Assembly (NCBI GenBank): GCA_023249675.1
Contig: JAHFCE010000019.1
Location: forward strand, 1-58,983
From: Elusimicrobiota bacterium
GTDB taxonomy: Bacteria > Elusimicrobiota > Elusimicrobia > UBA1565 > UBA9628
DNA length: 58,983 nucleotides
Direction of reading: 5' to 3'
Position numbers and translations under genes: made by a program. Position 1 is the first letter of the stretch; every line of letters starts with the position of its first letter. Positions 32,831-40,511 of the stretch are shown here, piece by piece. The notes beneath the pieces were generated by a model, which was not told where the DNA came from, searched no databases, and saw only the letters and a program-made list of their open reading frames with translations.

Positions 32831-34816
32831 TCAGCGAGCGGAGCGGAAGCCAAGGCTGCTGGAGCGATTGCCGGGGTTGAAGTTGTCGCGAACCGCAGAC
32901 CGCAAGTAAATCGCTCCGTTGTACCAAGACCCGCCACGAATGACGCGGTTGGAACCCGCAGGATATTCCCACGCGCTCCCATCAGTTGGCGCTCCGCTGT
33001 ACGAGCCGTGATACCAGTCCTGAACCCACTCCCAAGCATTACCCGCCATGTCGCACAAGCCCTGCTGCGTGTTGCCCGCAGACTTTGAGCACACCGGCGC
33101 CGTCACGCTGCCGCAACCTAAGATAACGGCTCGCTCACAAGTTACCTTCGCGTTGCCCCACGGATACGTTTGATTCTTGCCCGCGCTGCGCGCCGCGTAT
33201 TCCCACTCGGCCTCGCTCGGAAGCCTCCCACCGACCCATTCCGAAAAAGTCTTGGCTTGGTCCCAGTCAACACCAACGACCGGCTGGTCGTCGCTGCCAT
33301 AGTCTTGCGCGGCCGAGCAGGCTCCGGCGTCCACGCAAGCCTTGTATTGCTTGTTCGTTACCAAAGTCTTGGCCATCCAGAAAGATTTGATGGTGACGCC
33401 GTGCGCCGGCCACTCATCGCCTTTGTCGGAGCCCATCGTGAATCTGCCGCCCGGAATCGCAACCCATTGTATTCCCGCTTTTCCATCGACCACGCGGCTT
33501 CGGGACCCGGCCGCCGCTCCCGGCACCGCGGCCGGCGCTGATTTGGCGAGCCTGGCCAGCGCCTCCTTGATGGTACTTGCAGGCATGTATTTGACCAACT
33601 CCGCGGCAGCGGCGGGCTCAATGCCTGGAGATTCTAGATAAGCCTTCGCAAAGTGCGCGGACCAGCGCTCCTTGTCCTTGACCCCCACCACCTGCAAGGC
33701 CAGAAGCCTCGAGAGCTTTTCCCAATCCGAATCACGTGCCGCCACGCGCATTAGCCTTGCCTCCTCCCCGGCCCTCCACTTGGCGGCGTAACGGTCCCAC
33801 TCCGCGGCGCGCTTCTCGGCCAAGGCCGCGAACTCGGGTACCTCCAGGGCTAGGGTTCGCCAGCTCTCAGCCTTTTCCTCGGGCCCGGCCTCCCCGTTGT
33901 CGAACTCGGAGACCGCATCGTATTTCTCAAGGGCGTCCACGTCCACGCCGCCTAAATCAAGACCAGCGGCCGCGGAGCCCAGGGCCTTGGGCGCCTGGGC
34001 CCGCGGTACCGCCGGAAGGTTCGACGCGGAAACCTGGAAGTCCGGGCTGCCGCCCGCCGTGGCCTTGGCCATGGCCGCAAGGTCCGGGCCCTTTTCACCG
34101 GCCGACATCCCCACCACCGCGCCCACCTTTCCCATGAGATCCGGCGTTTGGTTGCGTCCGCGCAGCGTGGCATCTAGGGCGGCGGTCGTGTAGCGCCAAA
34201 CATCCCCCGCCGTCAGGCGGTCTTCCTTTCCAGCCGCCCAGCCGCGCAAGGCCCCCAGCGTCAAATAGCTGAACGCCGGTCGGTTGGCCCCGGGAAGAGC
34301 GCCTGCGAACTGATCTCCCTTGGCAGCGGTAAGGACCACCAAGCGCGGATCCGCGCCGCTCACGGCCGCCACGGTCACCAGAGGCTGAAGGCCCGGTACG
34401 ATACTGGCGCCGTCCGGTCCACGCCCGGAAAAGCAGGCATCTAAAATCACCGAGATGGAGCCCGCACGGCTTTTGGCCAAGGCCGCAAAGAGCTCCTGGC
34501 GCTTGAGGCTTCGCTTCTGAATGCTGGCCGCCTTTTGCTGGACGTCTACTCCCACCAGAAGACCGTCCTTGCCATCGACGCTGGGCGCCCCGTGGCCCAC
34601 GAATACGAACCACAGGGTTCCCTGCGGGCCGACCTTGGACGCGGCCACCTCCACCGCATCAAGCATATCGTCGCTCGTGGCGTCCACGCCGAGCAGGAGC
34701 TTGACGCTGCTGGCCGCCACTCCCCGCGTGCGCGTGAGGTAATCATACCAGGCCTTGGCATTGACCTCGGCCCCAGGCACGGGGGGTACGAAGCTGTAGC
34801 CCTCGATGCCGACCAC
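32831..34816 (-). CDS. Caspase-like (C14) protease fused to FGE/C-type-lectin-fold domain
   Basis: 661 residues from a GTG at 34816. The N-terminal caspase-like domain has beta-strand VGIEGYSFVPPVPGAEVNAKAW, catalytic His in WFVFVGHGAPS and catalytic Cys in SVILDACFSGRG. A Glu/Ala-rich helical middle (about 260-440) follows. The C-terminal FGE-sulfatase (SUMF1-like) domain runs from about 455 to 661: WVAIPGGRFTMGSDKGDEWP, LPSEAEWEYAARSAG, GNAWEWVQDWY, then RGGSW...LGFR. The start is doubtful: the caspase strand begins at once (codons VVVGIEG continue upstream), while a leader-like MKKLIRSGRG sits in another frame at about 34908. A frameshift or lost N-terminus is therefore possible. Likely a conflict or programmed-death effector. 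Confidence 0.75.
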   Translation of the reverse strand: MVGIEGYSFVPPVPGAEVNAKAWYDYLTRTRGVAASSVKLLLGVDATSDDMLDAVEVAASKVGPQGTLWFVFVGHGAPSVDGKDGLLVGVDVQQKAASIQKRSLKRQELFAALAKSRAGSISVILDACFSGRGPDGASIVPGLQPLVTVAAVSGADPRLVVLTAAKGDQFAGALPGANRPAFSYLTLGALRGWAAGKEDRLTAGDVWRYTTAALDATLRGRNQTPDLMGKVGAVVGMSAGEKGPDLAAMAKATAGGSPDFQVSASNLPAVPRAQAPKALGSAAAGLDLGGVDVDALEKYDAVSEFDNGEAGPEEKAESWRTLALEVPEFAALAEKRAAEWDRYAAKWRAGEEARLMRVAARDSDWEKLSRLLALQVVGVKDKERWSAHFAKAYLESPGIEPAAAAELVKYMPASTIKEALARLAKSAPAAVPGAAAGSRSRVVDGKAGIQWVAIPGGRFTMGSDKGDEWPAHGVTIKSFWMAKTLVTNKQYKACVDAGACSAAQDYGSDDQPVVGVDWDQAKTFSEWVGGRLPSEAEWEYAARSAGKNQTYPWGNAKVTCERAVILGCGSVTAPVCSKSAGNTQQGLCDMAGNAWEWVQDWYHGSYSGAPTDGSAWEYPAGSNRVIRGGSWYNGAIYLRSAVRDNFNPGNRSSSLGFRSAR

Positions 34817-35157
34817 GACGCCGGCATCCTGCTCCCCTCCACCGACTGCGGAGGCCGGGCGAGAAAGGTCGGGCCAGCCCTCGGCCCGAGCGAATGAGCT
34901 TTTTCATTTTGATGTTCCATTCCTCAATCATTTGCCTGAGAGGGACACCGCAAAGAATCAGCGGCAACCCTCCCCAGCTAGATCAATAACCAGGATTGAT
35001 TGCCACCTTTCATTCGGCCTTTCGGTCGAACTATCAGCGGCCTCATTCCAGTTTGATCTATGCCCCCTTATTGTCGAGGTGAGCTTACCGCGCTCTTATG
35101 CGCGGTCCCGCGTGAAGCCAATACCTCAGATGATTAAATTCTTCTTGATGTCCTCCT
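34817..35157. other. 341-base intergenic region with several stem-loops, no convincing gene
   Basis: No reading frame here has coding character. It holds several dyads. Stem GAGGG/CCCTC with inner CCGC/GCGG lies at 34940-34972, and ATCAAT/ATTGAT at 34982-35000. TTCGGCC/GGTCGAA (one G-T pair) lies at 35013-35030, and a perfect ACCGCGC/GCGCGGT with 6-base loop at 35087-35106. The first three lie in the likely leader or promoter of the caspase-FGE gene (minus strand). The last lies downstream of the ORF6N gene and may mark its transcript end, although no T-tract follows. Confidence 0.55.
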
Positions 35158-35679
35158 CTATTTCTTGCGTAGATGAAATCCGATCTGCGGCCTCGGCTTG
35201 ACCGGCGGCTCCATAAGCTCGTTGATAGCCTCGAAGACGATTCTAAATCTGCGGTTATTCTTCTTTTCAAGCGCATCAAGCCGCCGGGCCAAGTCCCGAT
35301 TCGAGGAGATCATCTCGCGCAGTCTCACGAAAACCCGCATGATGGTGACATTGACCTGGATGGCGCGGGGACTGCTTAGGACGCCCGACAGCATGGCGAC
35401 GCCTTCCTGCGTGAAGACGAGCGGCAGCTTCCGGCGGCCGCCACGCCCGGGCTTTGATATCGCAATTTGCGACATCAAACCGCGGAACTCTCCGGATGTC
35501 AGCTGAAACATGAAGTCGGTCGGGAAACGCGCGGCGTTGCGGCGCACCTGCTCATTGAGGCGCGTGGTGCTGACCCCATAAAGCAAAGCCAGGTCCGAGT
35601 CAAGCATGACCTTGTGGCCACGCAGGAAGTAGATGCGCTGCTCGATGCCTTCGACGGGAATCATGGATCGCATGGACAT
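35158..35679 (-). CDS. ORF6N/KilA-N-type phage DNA-binding protein
   Basis: 173 residues. The N-terminal ORF6N domain is recognisable in RIYFLRGHKVMLDSDLALLYGVSTTRLNEQVRRNAARFP and FTQEGVAMLSGVLSSPRAIQVNVTIMRVFVRLREM (each read in parts). A coiled C-terminus follows (RDLARRLDALEKKNNRRF). Such proteins are spread by phages and integrative elements and are thought to regulate or antirepress. It is divergent from the HTH-integrase pair across an 87-base promoter gap, consistent with an integrated element. Starts at Met 3 or 6 are also possible. Confidence 0.85.
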   Translation of the reverse strand: MSMRSMIPVEGIEQRIYFLRGHKVMLDSDLALLYGVSTTRLNEQVRRNAARFPTDFMFQLTSGEFRGLMSQIAISKPGRGGRRKLPLVFTQEGVAMLSGVLSSPRAIQVNVTIMRVFVRLREMISSNRDLARRLDALEKKNNRRFRIVFEAINELMEPPVKPRPQIGFHLRKK

Positions 35680-35726
35680 GGCGCTTAGGCCGAAAGTTTA
35701 ACAAAAAAGAGGATACGGTAAAGCCA

Positions 35727-35755
35727 TTGACTTGAACTATTGCATTTGCTATATT
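35727..35755 (+). promoter_or_regulatory. Sigma70-type promoter of the HTH-integrase pair
   Basis: TTGACT (35727-35732) and TATATT (35750-35755) are separated by exactly 17 bases in an AT-rich stretch. Transcription would begin near 35762, about 5 bases before the ATG of the small HTH gene, so the leader is almost absent. Confidence 0.75.
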
Positions 35756-35766
35756 TCGCGTAGGCC

Positions 35767-35949
35767 ATGAAAACGAGCAAGACATTCGAGGCATTCCTTA
35801 AGAAAAAGGGCATCAGCCAGTCCGAGGCCGCAAGGCGTCTGGGCGTCCCACACCCAACGGTGTGGCGCTGGATCGAGGGAAGAAACGCCCCGAGTCCGCT
35901 GGCAAAGGCCAGCATCAAAGAGCGCCTGGGCTTTGCCTGGAATGGGTAG
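35767..35949 (+). CDS. Small helix-turn-helix protein, excisionase/Cro-like
   Basis: 60 residues. The segment FLKKKGISQSEAARRLGVPHPTVWRWIEGRNAPS is a compact Cro/C1-type helix-turn-helix. It starts 12 bases after a strong promoter and ends 8 bases before the integrase start, so both are co-transcribed. Small DNA-binding proteins in this position commonly control integrase expression or excision. The exact subfamily is not certain. Confidence 0.75.
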   Translation: MKTSKTFEAFLKKKGISQSEAARRLGVPHPTVWRWIEGRNAPSPLAKASIKERLGFAWNG

Positions 35950-35957
35950 GAGAGATC

Positions 35958-37028
35958 ATGGGAGTCTATAAGCGCGATGGGAGCCCGTTCTACTGGTACA
36001 AGTTCGCCAACGATGGAAAGAATGTCTACGGCTCGACCGGGGCGACAGATCACAAGGTCGCCCGGCAGGTCTACATCACCGAGCGCAACAAGCACGTCCA
36101 ACGCAAGGCCACCGGGAGGCTTGCCCCCATCAAGCTGCGGGACCTTCTCGCCACCTACCTTCGGGATTACGCGAAGGTCAACAAGTCTTCCTTTTCGCGG
36201 GACGAAATCGCCATAGCTCACCTAAACGCTTTCATGGGCGACAAGCAAGCCGAGGAAGTTTCCCCTCGGGACTTGGAGCGCTATAAGTCAAGCCGCAGGG
36301 AGACCTTGCGGGCCGGGAAGCCAATCACCGGAGCTACCATCAACAGGGAAATGGCAATCCTCAAGACGGCCTTCAACAAGGCTATCGAGTGGGGTCTGCT
36401 TGAATCCAACCCCGTCGAGCGGGTCAAATTCTTTTCCGAGAAGGACAGAGGCCGAACCCGCTACCTATCCGGCACGGAAAAATCAAAATTACTGGCCGTC
36501 CTCTCCCCCGAACTCCGGCGCTTCGTTATCGTGGCCCTCAAGACTGGAATGCGGGCCGGGGAAATCCTCGGCCTCAAGTGGCTGGATATCGACGCCGGCG
36601 CGAATCAGATAGTAGTACGCAAGAGCAAAAGTGGTAGAATGCGATTCATCCCGCTTCATTCGGACGTTGCTGGAGTGTTGAGCAGCCTTCCGAAGCATGG
36701 GGAATATATTTTTTCGGACAAGCACGGCGACCGTTACGGACGTTCAAGCTGGATCAGGACTCAGTTCGAGAAGGCCCTGGATCAAGCCGGAATACGAGAC
36801 TTCCATATCCATGACCTTCGCCACACGTTTGCCAGTGAACTGATCATGAAGGGCGCGGACCTCAAGACGGTCTCGGAACTCCTGGGCCATAGTTCGACCC
36901 GGATGACGGAACGGTATTCGCACCTGAGCCCGCACCATAAGTCGTTGGCGGTCAATCTGTTGGCGGTGGAAGCAAGGCCGGTCCCGGTGTTGCCCAAAGT
37001 CCTTCAAGAGCTTGGAAAAGGGGCCTGA
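35958..37028 (+). CDS. Tyrosine recombinase / integrase
   Basis: 356 residues from ATG 35958, with AGGAG at 35948-35952. An N-terminal arm-binding-like segment (GVYKRDGSPFYWYKF) and a SAM-like core-binding domain (about 60-155) precede the catalytic domain. Catalytic residues are visible: Arg in ALKTGMRAGEILGLKW, Lys in RKSKSGRMR, HDLRHTFAS (His-x-x-Arg-His), LLGHSS (His) and Tyr in MTERYSHL. The gene is intact. It ends 75 bases before tRNA-Tyr on the same strand, suggesting that the tRNA is or was the integration site. Confidence 0.93.
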   Translation: MGVYKRDGSPFYWYKFANDGKNVYGSTGATDHKVARQVYITERNKHVQRKATGRLAPIKLRDLLATYLRDYAKVNKSSFSRDEIAIAHLNAFMGDKQAEEVSPRDLERYKSSRRETLRAGKPITGATINREMAILKTAFNKAIEWGLLESNPVERVKFFSEKDRGRTRYLSGTEKSKLLAVLSPELRRFVIVALKTGMRAGEILGLKWLDIDAGANQIVVRKSKSGRMRFIPLHSDVAGVLSSLPKHGEYIFSDKHGDRYGRSSWIRTQFEKALDQAGIRDFHIHDLRHTFASELIMKGADLKTVSELLGHSSTRMTERYSHLSPHHKSLAVNLLAVEARPVPVLPKVLQELGKGA

Positions 37029-37029
37029 C

Positions 37030-37050
37030 GGTTACACTATGGTTACAGTA
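37030..37050 (+). repeat. Two direct 10-base repeats between integrase and tRNA
   Basis: GGTTACACTA (37030-37039) and GGTTACAGTA (37041-37050) differ at one base and repeat with an 11-base period, immediately after the integrase stop. Repeats on a one-helical-turn period next to an integrase gene resemble recombinase or Xis arm-type binding sites. Confidence 0.45.
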
Positions 37051-37103
37051 ACAAATTTATGTGTTTGACGAAATACGTAAAAACGTAGTAAAAATAATAT
37101 TTT

Positions 37104-37186
37104 GGTAGGGTGGCTGAGCGGTCAAAAGCACCGGTCTGTAAAACCGGCGGCAATAGCCTACACAGGTTCGAATCCTGTCCCTACCA
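37104..37186 (+). tRNA. tRNA-Tyr (GUA)
   Basis: The acceptor GGTAGGG (37104-37110) pairs with CCCTACC (37179-37185), with discriminator A at 37186. The anticodon arm CCGGT-CTGTAAA-ACCGG carries GTA at 37138-37140. A class II variable arm is present (GGC-AATA-GCC), and the T arm is ACAGG-TTCGAAT-CCTGT. The CCA end is not encoded (ACCG follows). A TTGACG box at 37065-37070 and AT-rich DNA upstream may be its promoter. Confidence 0.95.
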
Positions 37187-37213
37187 CCGTTTTTATTCGT
37201 CCGGATGGGCGCG

Positions 37214-38416
37214 TCAGCGCCCGAACAGCCAACGCAGACCCTGCTGGCGCGTCGTTTTTCGCAAACCGGGCTTGGCTTCAGGCTCCAGGAAATCAACCTC
37301 GACGCTCAACGCCAGCGCCTGTGCCCCGCGGTGCAGTCCGCGCAGGGCCGTCGGCGCGTAGGCGTACGCGAGCTCCGCGCGCAGAGAGCCGTCCATCGGG
37401 ACGAAACTAATACCCGCCGAGAACCCAACATGGTTGATGCCACCCGCATCCGTCCCTGGGACCGGAGAGACCGTTGCGGCGGCGGCAGTCAGATCGGCGA
37501 AGAATCGTTTCGAGTCGCGGATCGGAAGGCCCGTGTGCGCCCACGCTTGGATGAAGCGGCTCGCTTGGATCTCCTGGCCGAAGTAACCTGGGAGGATCAG
37601 CGGAAACTCCGCGGTCTGAGTCGTCATGCCGCCAAGATGGTAAGCTGAGAGGCGGCGCACACCCACTCCACCGCCCGCATTCAGCCCACCGCTAACACGC
37701 GTACCGCCCGGCGCGGGCAAAGACACCAGAATCCGCGTCCAATAGAGGTTGAGATCACGCCGGACCAAACGGTCGCCGTTGTAGCCGTAGGACGCGGGCT
37801 TGTCTCGCAGGCGCGTCTCGCCCCACAGCGAAACCTCGAGAGCCCGGCCGCGGTCCAGGCCCGGCTCAACGCCGCCCAGGCGCAAGCCCGCGCGCGCGGC
37901 ACCCGTCCACTCATCGGGCGGCGGCTCATAACTCGCATCGGTGAACGCCGTGGGCTGGTAGTCGGTGTACACCGCGGAGACGCGGAACACTCCATTGAGC
38001 GGAAGCGGGCCGACGTTGCCGAAGTGCGGATACAGCGAGACCGAGGGACCCCCGCCATGACCGACGAAGGACTCTCCGGATAGCTCGTTTCCGCGCCTGA
38101 CCTCCGAGTGACCGAAGGCATAGCCGCCCCCACTGAACCCAAGGCCAAGGTCGGTCCGCGTGCCGAAAATACCGGGAAGGCCGAGTTCGGTGTCCGCGTA
38201 CACCGGCGCCAGCGCCAGGCGCCACGCGGAACCGGGACCGGCCGCGCCGGGCTGGTTGAGATACAGGAACGCATAGGGCGAGCTCGGACTGGGATTGCCG
38301 ATGCCGTCCTCGTAACCGCCCTCGAACAGGAGGCGCTTCGTGTCGTCGATCTGCGCCGGCGCCGGCGCGGCCGCGAACAGCGCCGCGGCCGCCAACACAC
38401 CAACAGATCCCCTCAT
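37214..38416 (-). CDS. Predicted outer-membrane beta-barrel protein
   Basis: 400 residues with a signal peptide (MRGSVGVLAAAALFAAAPAPAQ). The mature protein alternates short amphipathic strands and Gly/Pro loops: RLLFEGGYEDGIGNPSPSSPYAFLYL, WRLALAPVYADTELGLPG, VFRVSAVYTDYQP, SAGISFVPMDGSLRAELAYAYAP. These suggest a barrel of roughly 14-18 strands. No catalytic motif or known family was recognised. The last residues (LRWLFGR) do not end in an aromatic, slightly atypical. A divergent 38-base gap separates it from etfB. Confidence 0.6.
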   Translation of the reverse strand: MRGSVGVLAAAALFAAAPAPAQIDDTKRLLFEGGYEDGIGNPSPSSPYAFLYLNQPGAAGPGSAWRLALAPVYADTELGLPGIFGTRTDLGLGFSGGGYAFGHSEVRRGNELSGESFVGHGGGPSVSLYPHFGNVGPLPLNGVFRVSAVYTDYQPTAFTDASYEPPPDEWTGAARAGLRLGGVEPGLDRGRALEVSLWGETRLRDKPASYGYNGDRLVRRDLNLYWTRILVSLPAPGGTRVSGGLNAGGGVGVRRLSAYHLGGMTTQTAEFPLILPGYFGQEIQASRFIQAWAHTGLPIRDSKRFFADLTAAAATVSPVPGTDAGGINHVGFSAGISFVPMDGSLRAELAYAYAPTALRGLHRGAQALALSVEVDFLEPEAKPGLRKTTRQQGLRWLFGR

Positions 38417-38422
38417 GAACCG

Positions 38423-38451
38423 AGTCTACACGTTTTTGCTATGCTTGCGAA
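38423..38451 (-). promoter_or_regulatory. Promoter of the outer-membrane protein gene, overlapping the etfB promoter region
   Basis: On the minus strand TTCGCA (38446-38451) and TAGACT (38423-38428) are 17 bases apart, with the start codon 6 bases beyond the -10 box. On the plus strand TATGCT (38440-38445) lies 9 bases before the etfB ATG. Two divergent promoters thus share 38 bases. Confidence 0.5.
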
Positions 38452-38454
38452 ATC

Positions 38455-39261
38455 ATGGCACTCCACATCGTCGTCTGCGTGAAAAGCACCCCCTCGAGCA
38501 TGAACATCGGCGTCGACGCCGCCACCGGCCTTCCGAAAACCGCCGGCATCCCGACCGCTCTCAATCCCTTCGATGAGTTCGCCGTCGAGGAGGCCGTCCG
38601 CCTCAAAGAGCGCGTTCCCGGCTCCACTGCGACCGCGCTCACCTTAGGCCCGGACGCCGCCGCCGAGGTCCTGCGCGAAGCGATCGCCCGCGGCATGGAC
38701 GCCGGCGTGCTCGTCTGCGGCGCCGAGTTCGAGGGCGGCGACTCCCTCGCCACGAGCCGAGCACTCTCGGCTGCGATCAAGAAGCTGCACGCAGAGAAGC
38801 CGGTGCATCTGGTCATCTTCGGGAAAAACACCTCCGACGTCGGGGCGGGCGTGGTCGGCACGCAGACCGCCGCCTGGCTCGACTGGGCCAGCGCCTCGGC
38901 GATCAAAAAGATCGACTCAATCGATGAACAGTCCGCGACCGTCACGCGTATGATGGAAGATGGCGTGGACACCGTGAAGCTGACGCTTCCCGCCTGCCTG
39001 TCCACGGTCAAGGAGATCAACGAGCCGCGCCTGCCTTCGCTCAAGGGTAAGATGGCGTCGAAGAAGGCCGTGTTCCCGAAATGGACGGCCGCCGACCTGG
39101 GACTTGAACCTGGCCAGGTCGGCGCCGCGGGCGCTGGCAGCGCGATCCTCAAAGCCTCCCTTCCCCCCGCCCGCCCCGCCGGCCTCAAGGTCGAAGGCGC
39201 CACGGCCGCCGAAAAAGCCGCGAAACTCATCGACATCCTCGTTGAAAGGAAGCTGATCTAA
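38455..39261 (+). CDS. etfB: Electron transfer flavoprotein beta subunit
   Basis: 268 residues. It begins MALHIVVCVKSTPSS and contains LNPFDEFAVEEAVRLKE, a hallmark of EtfB. The nucleotide-binding loop is FGKNTSDVGAGVVGTQTAAWLDW. Length fits (about 250-270). With EtfA it forms an FAD/AMP-containing electron carrier for acyl-CoA or other flavin dehydrogenases, feeding quinone through a partner not in this window. etfA starts 2 bases after its stop. Confidence 0.93.
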   Translation: MALHIVVCVKSTPSSMNIGVDAATGLPKTAGIPTALNPFDEFAVEEAVRLKERVPGSTATALTLGPDAAAEVLREAIARGMDAGVLVCGAEFEGGDSLATSRALSAAIKKLHAEKPVHLVIFGKNTSDVGAGVVGTQTAAWLDWASASAIKKIDSIDEQSATVTRMMEDGVDTVKLTLPACLSTVKEINEPRLPSLKGKMASKKAVFPKWTAADLGLEPGQVGAAGAGSAILKASLPPARPAGLKVEGATAAEKAAKLIDILVERKLI

Positions 39262-39263
39262 TC

Positions 39264-40244
39264 ATGGCCAACGCAATTCTCGCCGTCATCCTCCCCTCCC
39301 GCGGAGCCCTATCCGCCGCCTCCTACGAACTGCTCGGCGCGGGCCGCGTTCTCGCCGATGCCCTGAAGCAGCCGCTCCTTGCCGCGGTCATTGGAGGCAA
39401 CGCCGCAACGCTCGCCGCCGACATCGCGTCACGCGGCGTCGATCGGGTTCTCGTCGTCGAGCACCCCTCATTGTCGAATTTTACGGAAGAGGCCTACGCG
39501 AACGCCGCCGCGGCCGCCGCCAAGATCTCCGGCGCCTCGCGCGTGATCCTTCCCTCCACCGTCGTCGGCCGCGCGGTCGCCGCGCGCCTGGCCGTCCTCC
39601 TCAAGGCCGGCCTCGCGACCGATGTGACCGAGATACTGCCCTCCGGAGCGATCCGCCGCGGCTGCTACGGCGGCAACCTGATCGCCGAAGTCGAGTTCAA
39701 GACAGGTATTGCCGTTTTGACCGTCGCTCCAATGACCTTTCCACGCACCGAACCGAAAGGCTCCCCCGCCCCGCTCGAGGCTGTTTCCTTTGATCCCGGC
39801 ACCGCCAAGAGCGAATGCCTTTCGTTTAAAGCCGAAGAGTCGCGCGAAATCGACCTGGGCGCCGCTGAAAAAGTTGTCTCCGGCGGCTTCGGCCTCGGCG
39901 GACCTGAGGGTTTTAAGCTCCTGTTTAACTTCGCGCATGCGCTCGGCGCCGCCGTCGGCGCCAGCCGCCGCGCGGTGGACTCGGGCTGGATCGCCTACCG
40001 CCACCAGGTCGGTTTGACCGGACGAACGGTCCGGCCGAAACTGTATGTGGCCGTCGGCATCTCCGGCCAGATCCAGCACCTCGCCGGCATGTCGTCTTCC
40101 AGCACGATCGTCGCGATCAACACGGACAAAGACTGCCCGCTGATGCAGATGGCCTCGATCTCGGTGCAAGGCGAATACGCCGAGCTTCTGCCCCTGATCA
40201 CCGACGAGATCAAGCGCCGCAAGGGCCATACCGCCGCCGCTTAA
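39264..40244 (+). CDS. etfA: Electron transfer flavoprotein alpha subunit
   Basis: 326 residues. The C-terminal FAD domain contains SRRAVDSGWIAYRHQVGLTGRTVRPKLYVAVGISGQIQHLAGMSSSSTIVAINTDKDCPLMQ (read in parts), the EtfA signature. The N-terminal half has VLVVEHPSL and VILPSTVVGRAVAARLAVLLKAGLATDV. The AVGISGQIQHLAGM motif binds FAD. The 3-prime end overlaps the tail of a small minus-strand gene by 35 bases. Whether it is bifurcating cannot be judged without its partner genes. Confidence 0.93.
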   Translation: MANAILAVILPSRGALSAASYELLGAGRVLADALKQPLLAAVIGGNAATLAADIASRGVDRVLVVEHPSLSNFTEEAYANAAAAAAKISGASRVILPSTVVGRAVAARLAVLLKAGLATDVTEILPSGAIRRGCYGGNLIAEVEFKTGIAVLTVAPMTFPRTEPKGSPAPLEAVSFDPGTAKSECLSFKAEESREIDLGAAEKVVSGGFGLGGPEGFKLLFNFAHALGAAVGASRRAVDSGWIAYRHQVGLTGRTVRPKLYVAVGISGQIQHLAGMSSSSTIVAINTDKDCPLMQMASISVQGEYAELLPLITDEIKRRKGHTAAA

Positions 40245-40374
40245 GCTTCTTCCCCTCCGTCCAGACGCACTTCCCGCCCTCGCAACGCACCTTCGCGAAA
40301 GGCTTCCACGCCGACCCGCGGCCCACGAACAGCCAGGGCATCAAATCCTTCGCCACCGCCTGCTTGTTGTTCAT
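40210..40374 (-). CDS. Small basic Cys-containing protein
   Basis: 54 residues from the ATG at 40374, which is preceded by GGAGGA on the minus strand and by a good promoter further upstream. The protein has NNKQAVAKDLMPWLFVGRGSAW, then a pair CEGGKC, and a basic tail KKLKRRRYGPCGA. It is not recognised. Codon usage and signals support a real gene, but the tail overlaps etfA by 35 bases in the antisense direction. The basic tail could bind nucleic acid; that is a guess. Confidence 0.5.
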   Translation of the reverse strand: MNNKQAVAKDLMPWLFVGRGSAWKPFAKVRCEGGKCVWTEGKKLKRRRYGPCGA

Positions 40375-40417
40375 CTCTCGTGTCCTCCGCACGCCCATTT
40401 CCTGCGTCCGTGGCTGA

Positions 40418-40446
40418 GTTGTAACAGGTAATATAATATTTGTCAA
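40418..40446 (-). promoter_or_regulatory. Sigma70-type promoter for the small Cys protein
   Basis: On the minus strand TTGACA (40441-40446) and TACAAC (40418-40423) are 17 bases apart in an AT-rich island (40425-40490) unlike its surroundings. The transcript would run into the small gene at 40374. Confidence 0.6.
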
Positions 40447-40511
40447 TAGATTATCTAATAAATAATATTAGTTATAAAAACAGCCTGGACAAACAAGTTT
40501 ATAGAGGTCGC

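Noticed and set aside
34806-35201. Plus-strand open frame of 131 codons across the intergenic region
   Set aside because: It overlaps the ends of two opposite-strand genes, has no ribosome binding site and no domain character.
37104-37190. Duplicate of the tRNA-Tyr end as the far attachment site within the window
   Set aside because: Reading the sequence from 31 to 43 kb by eye showed no convincing second copy of either tRNA end.
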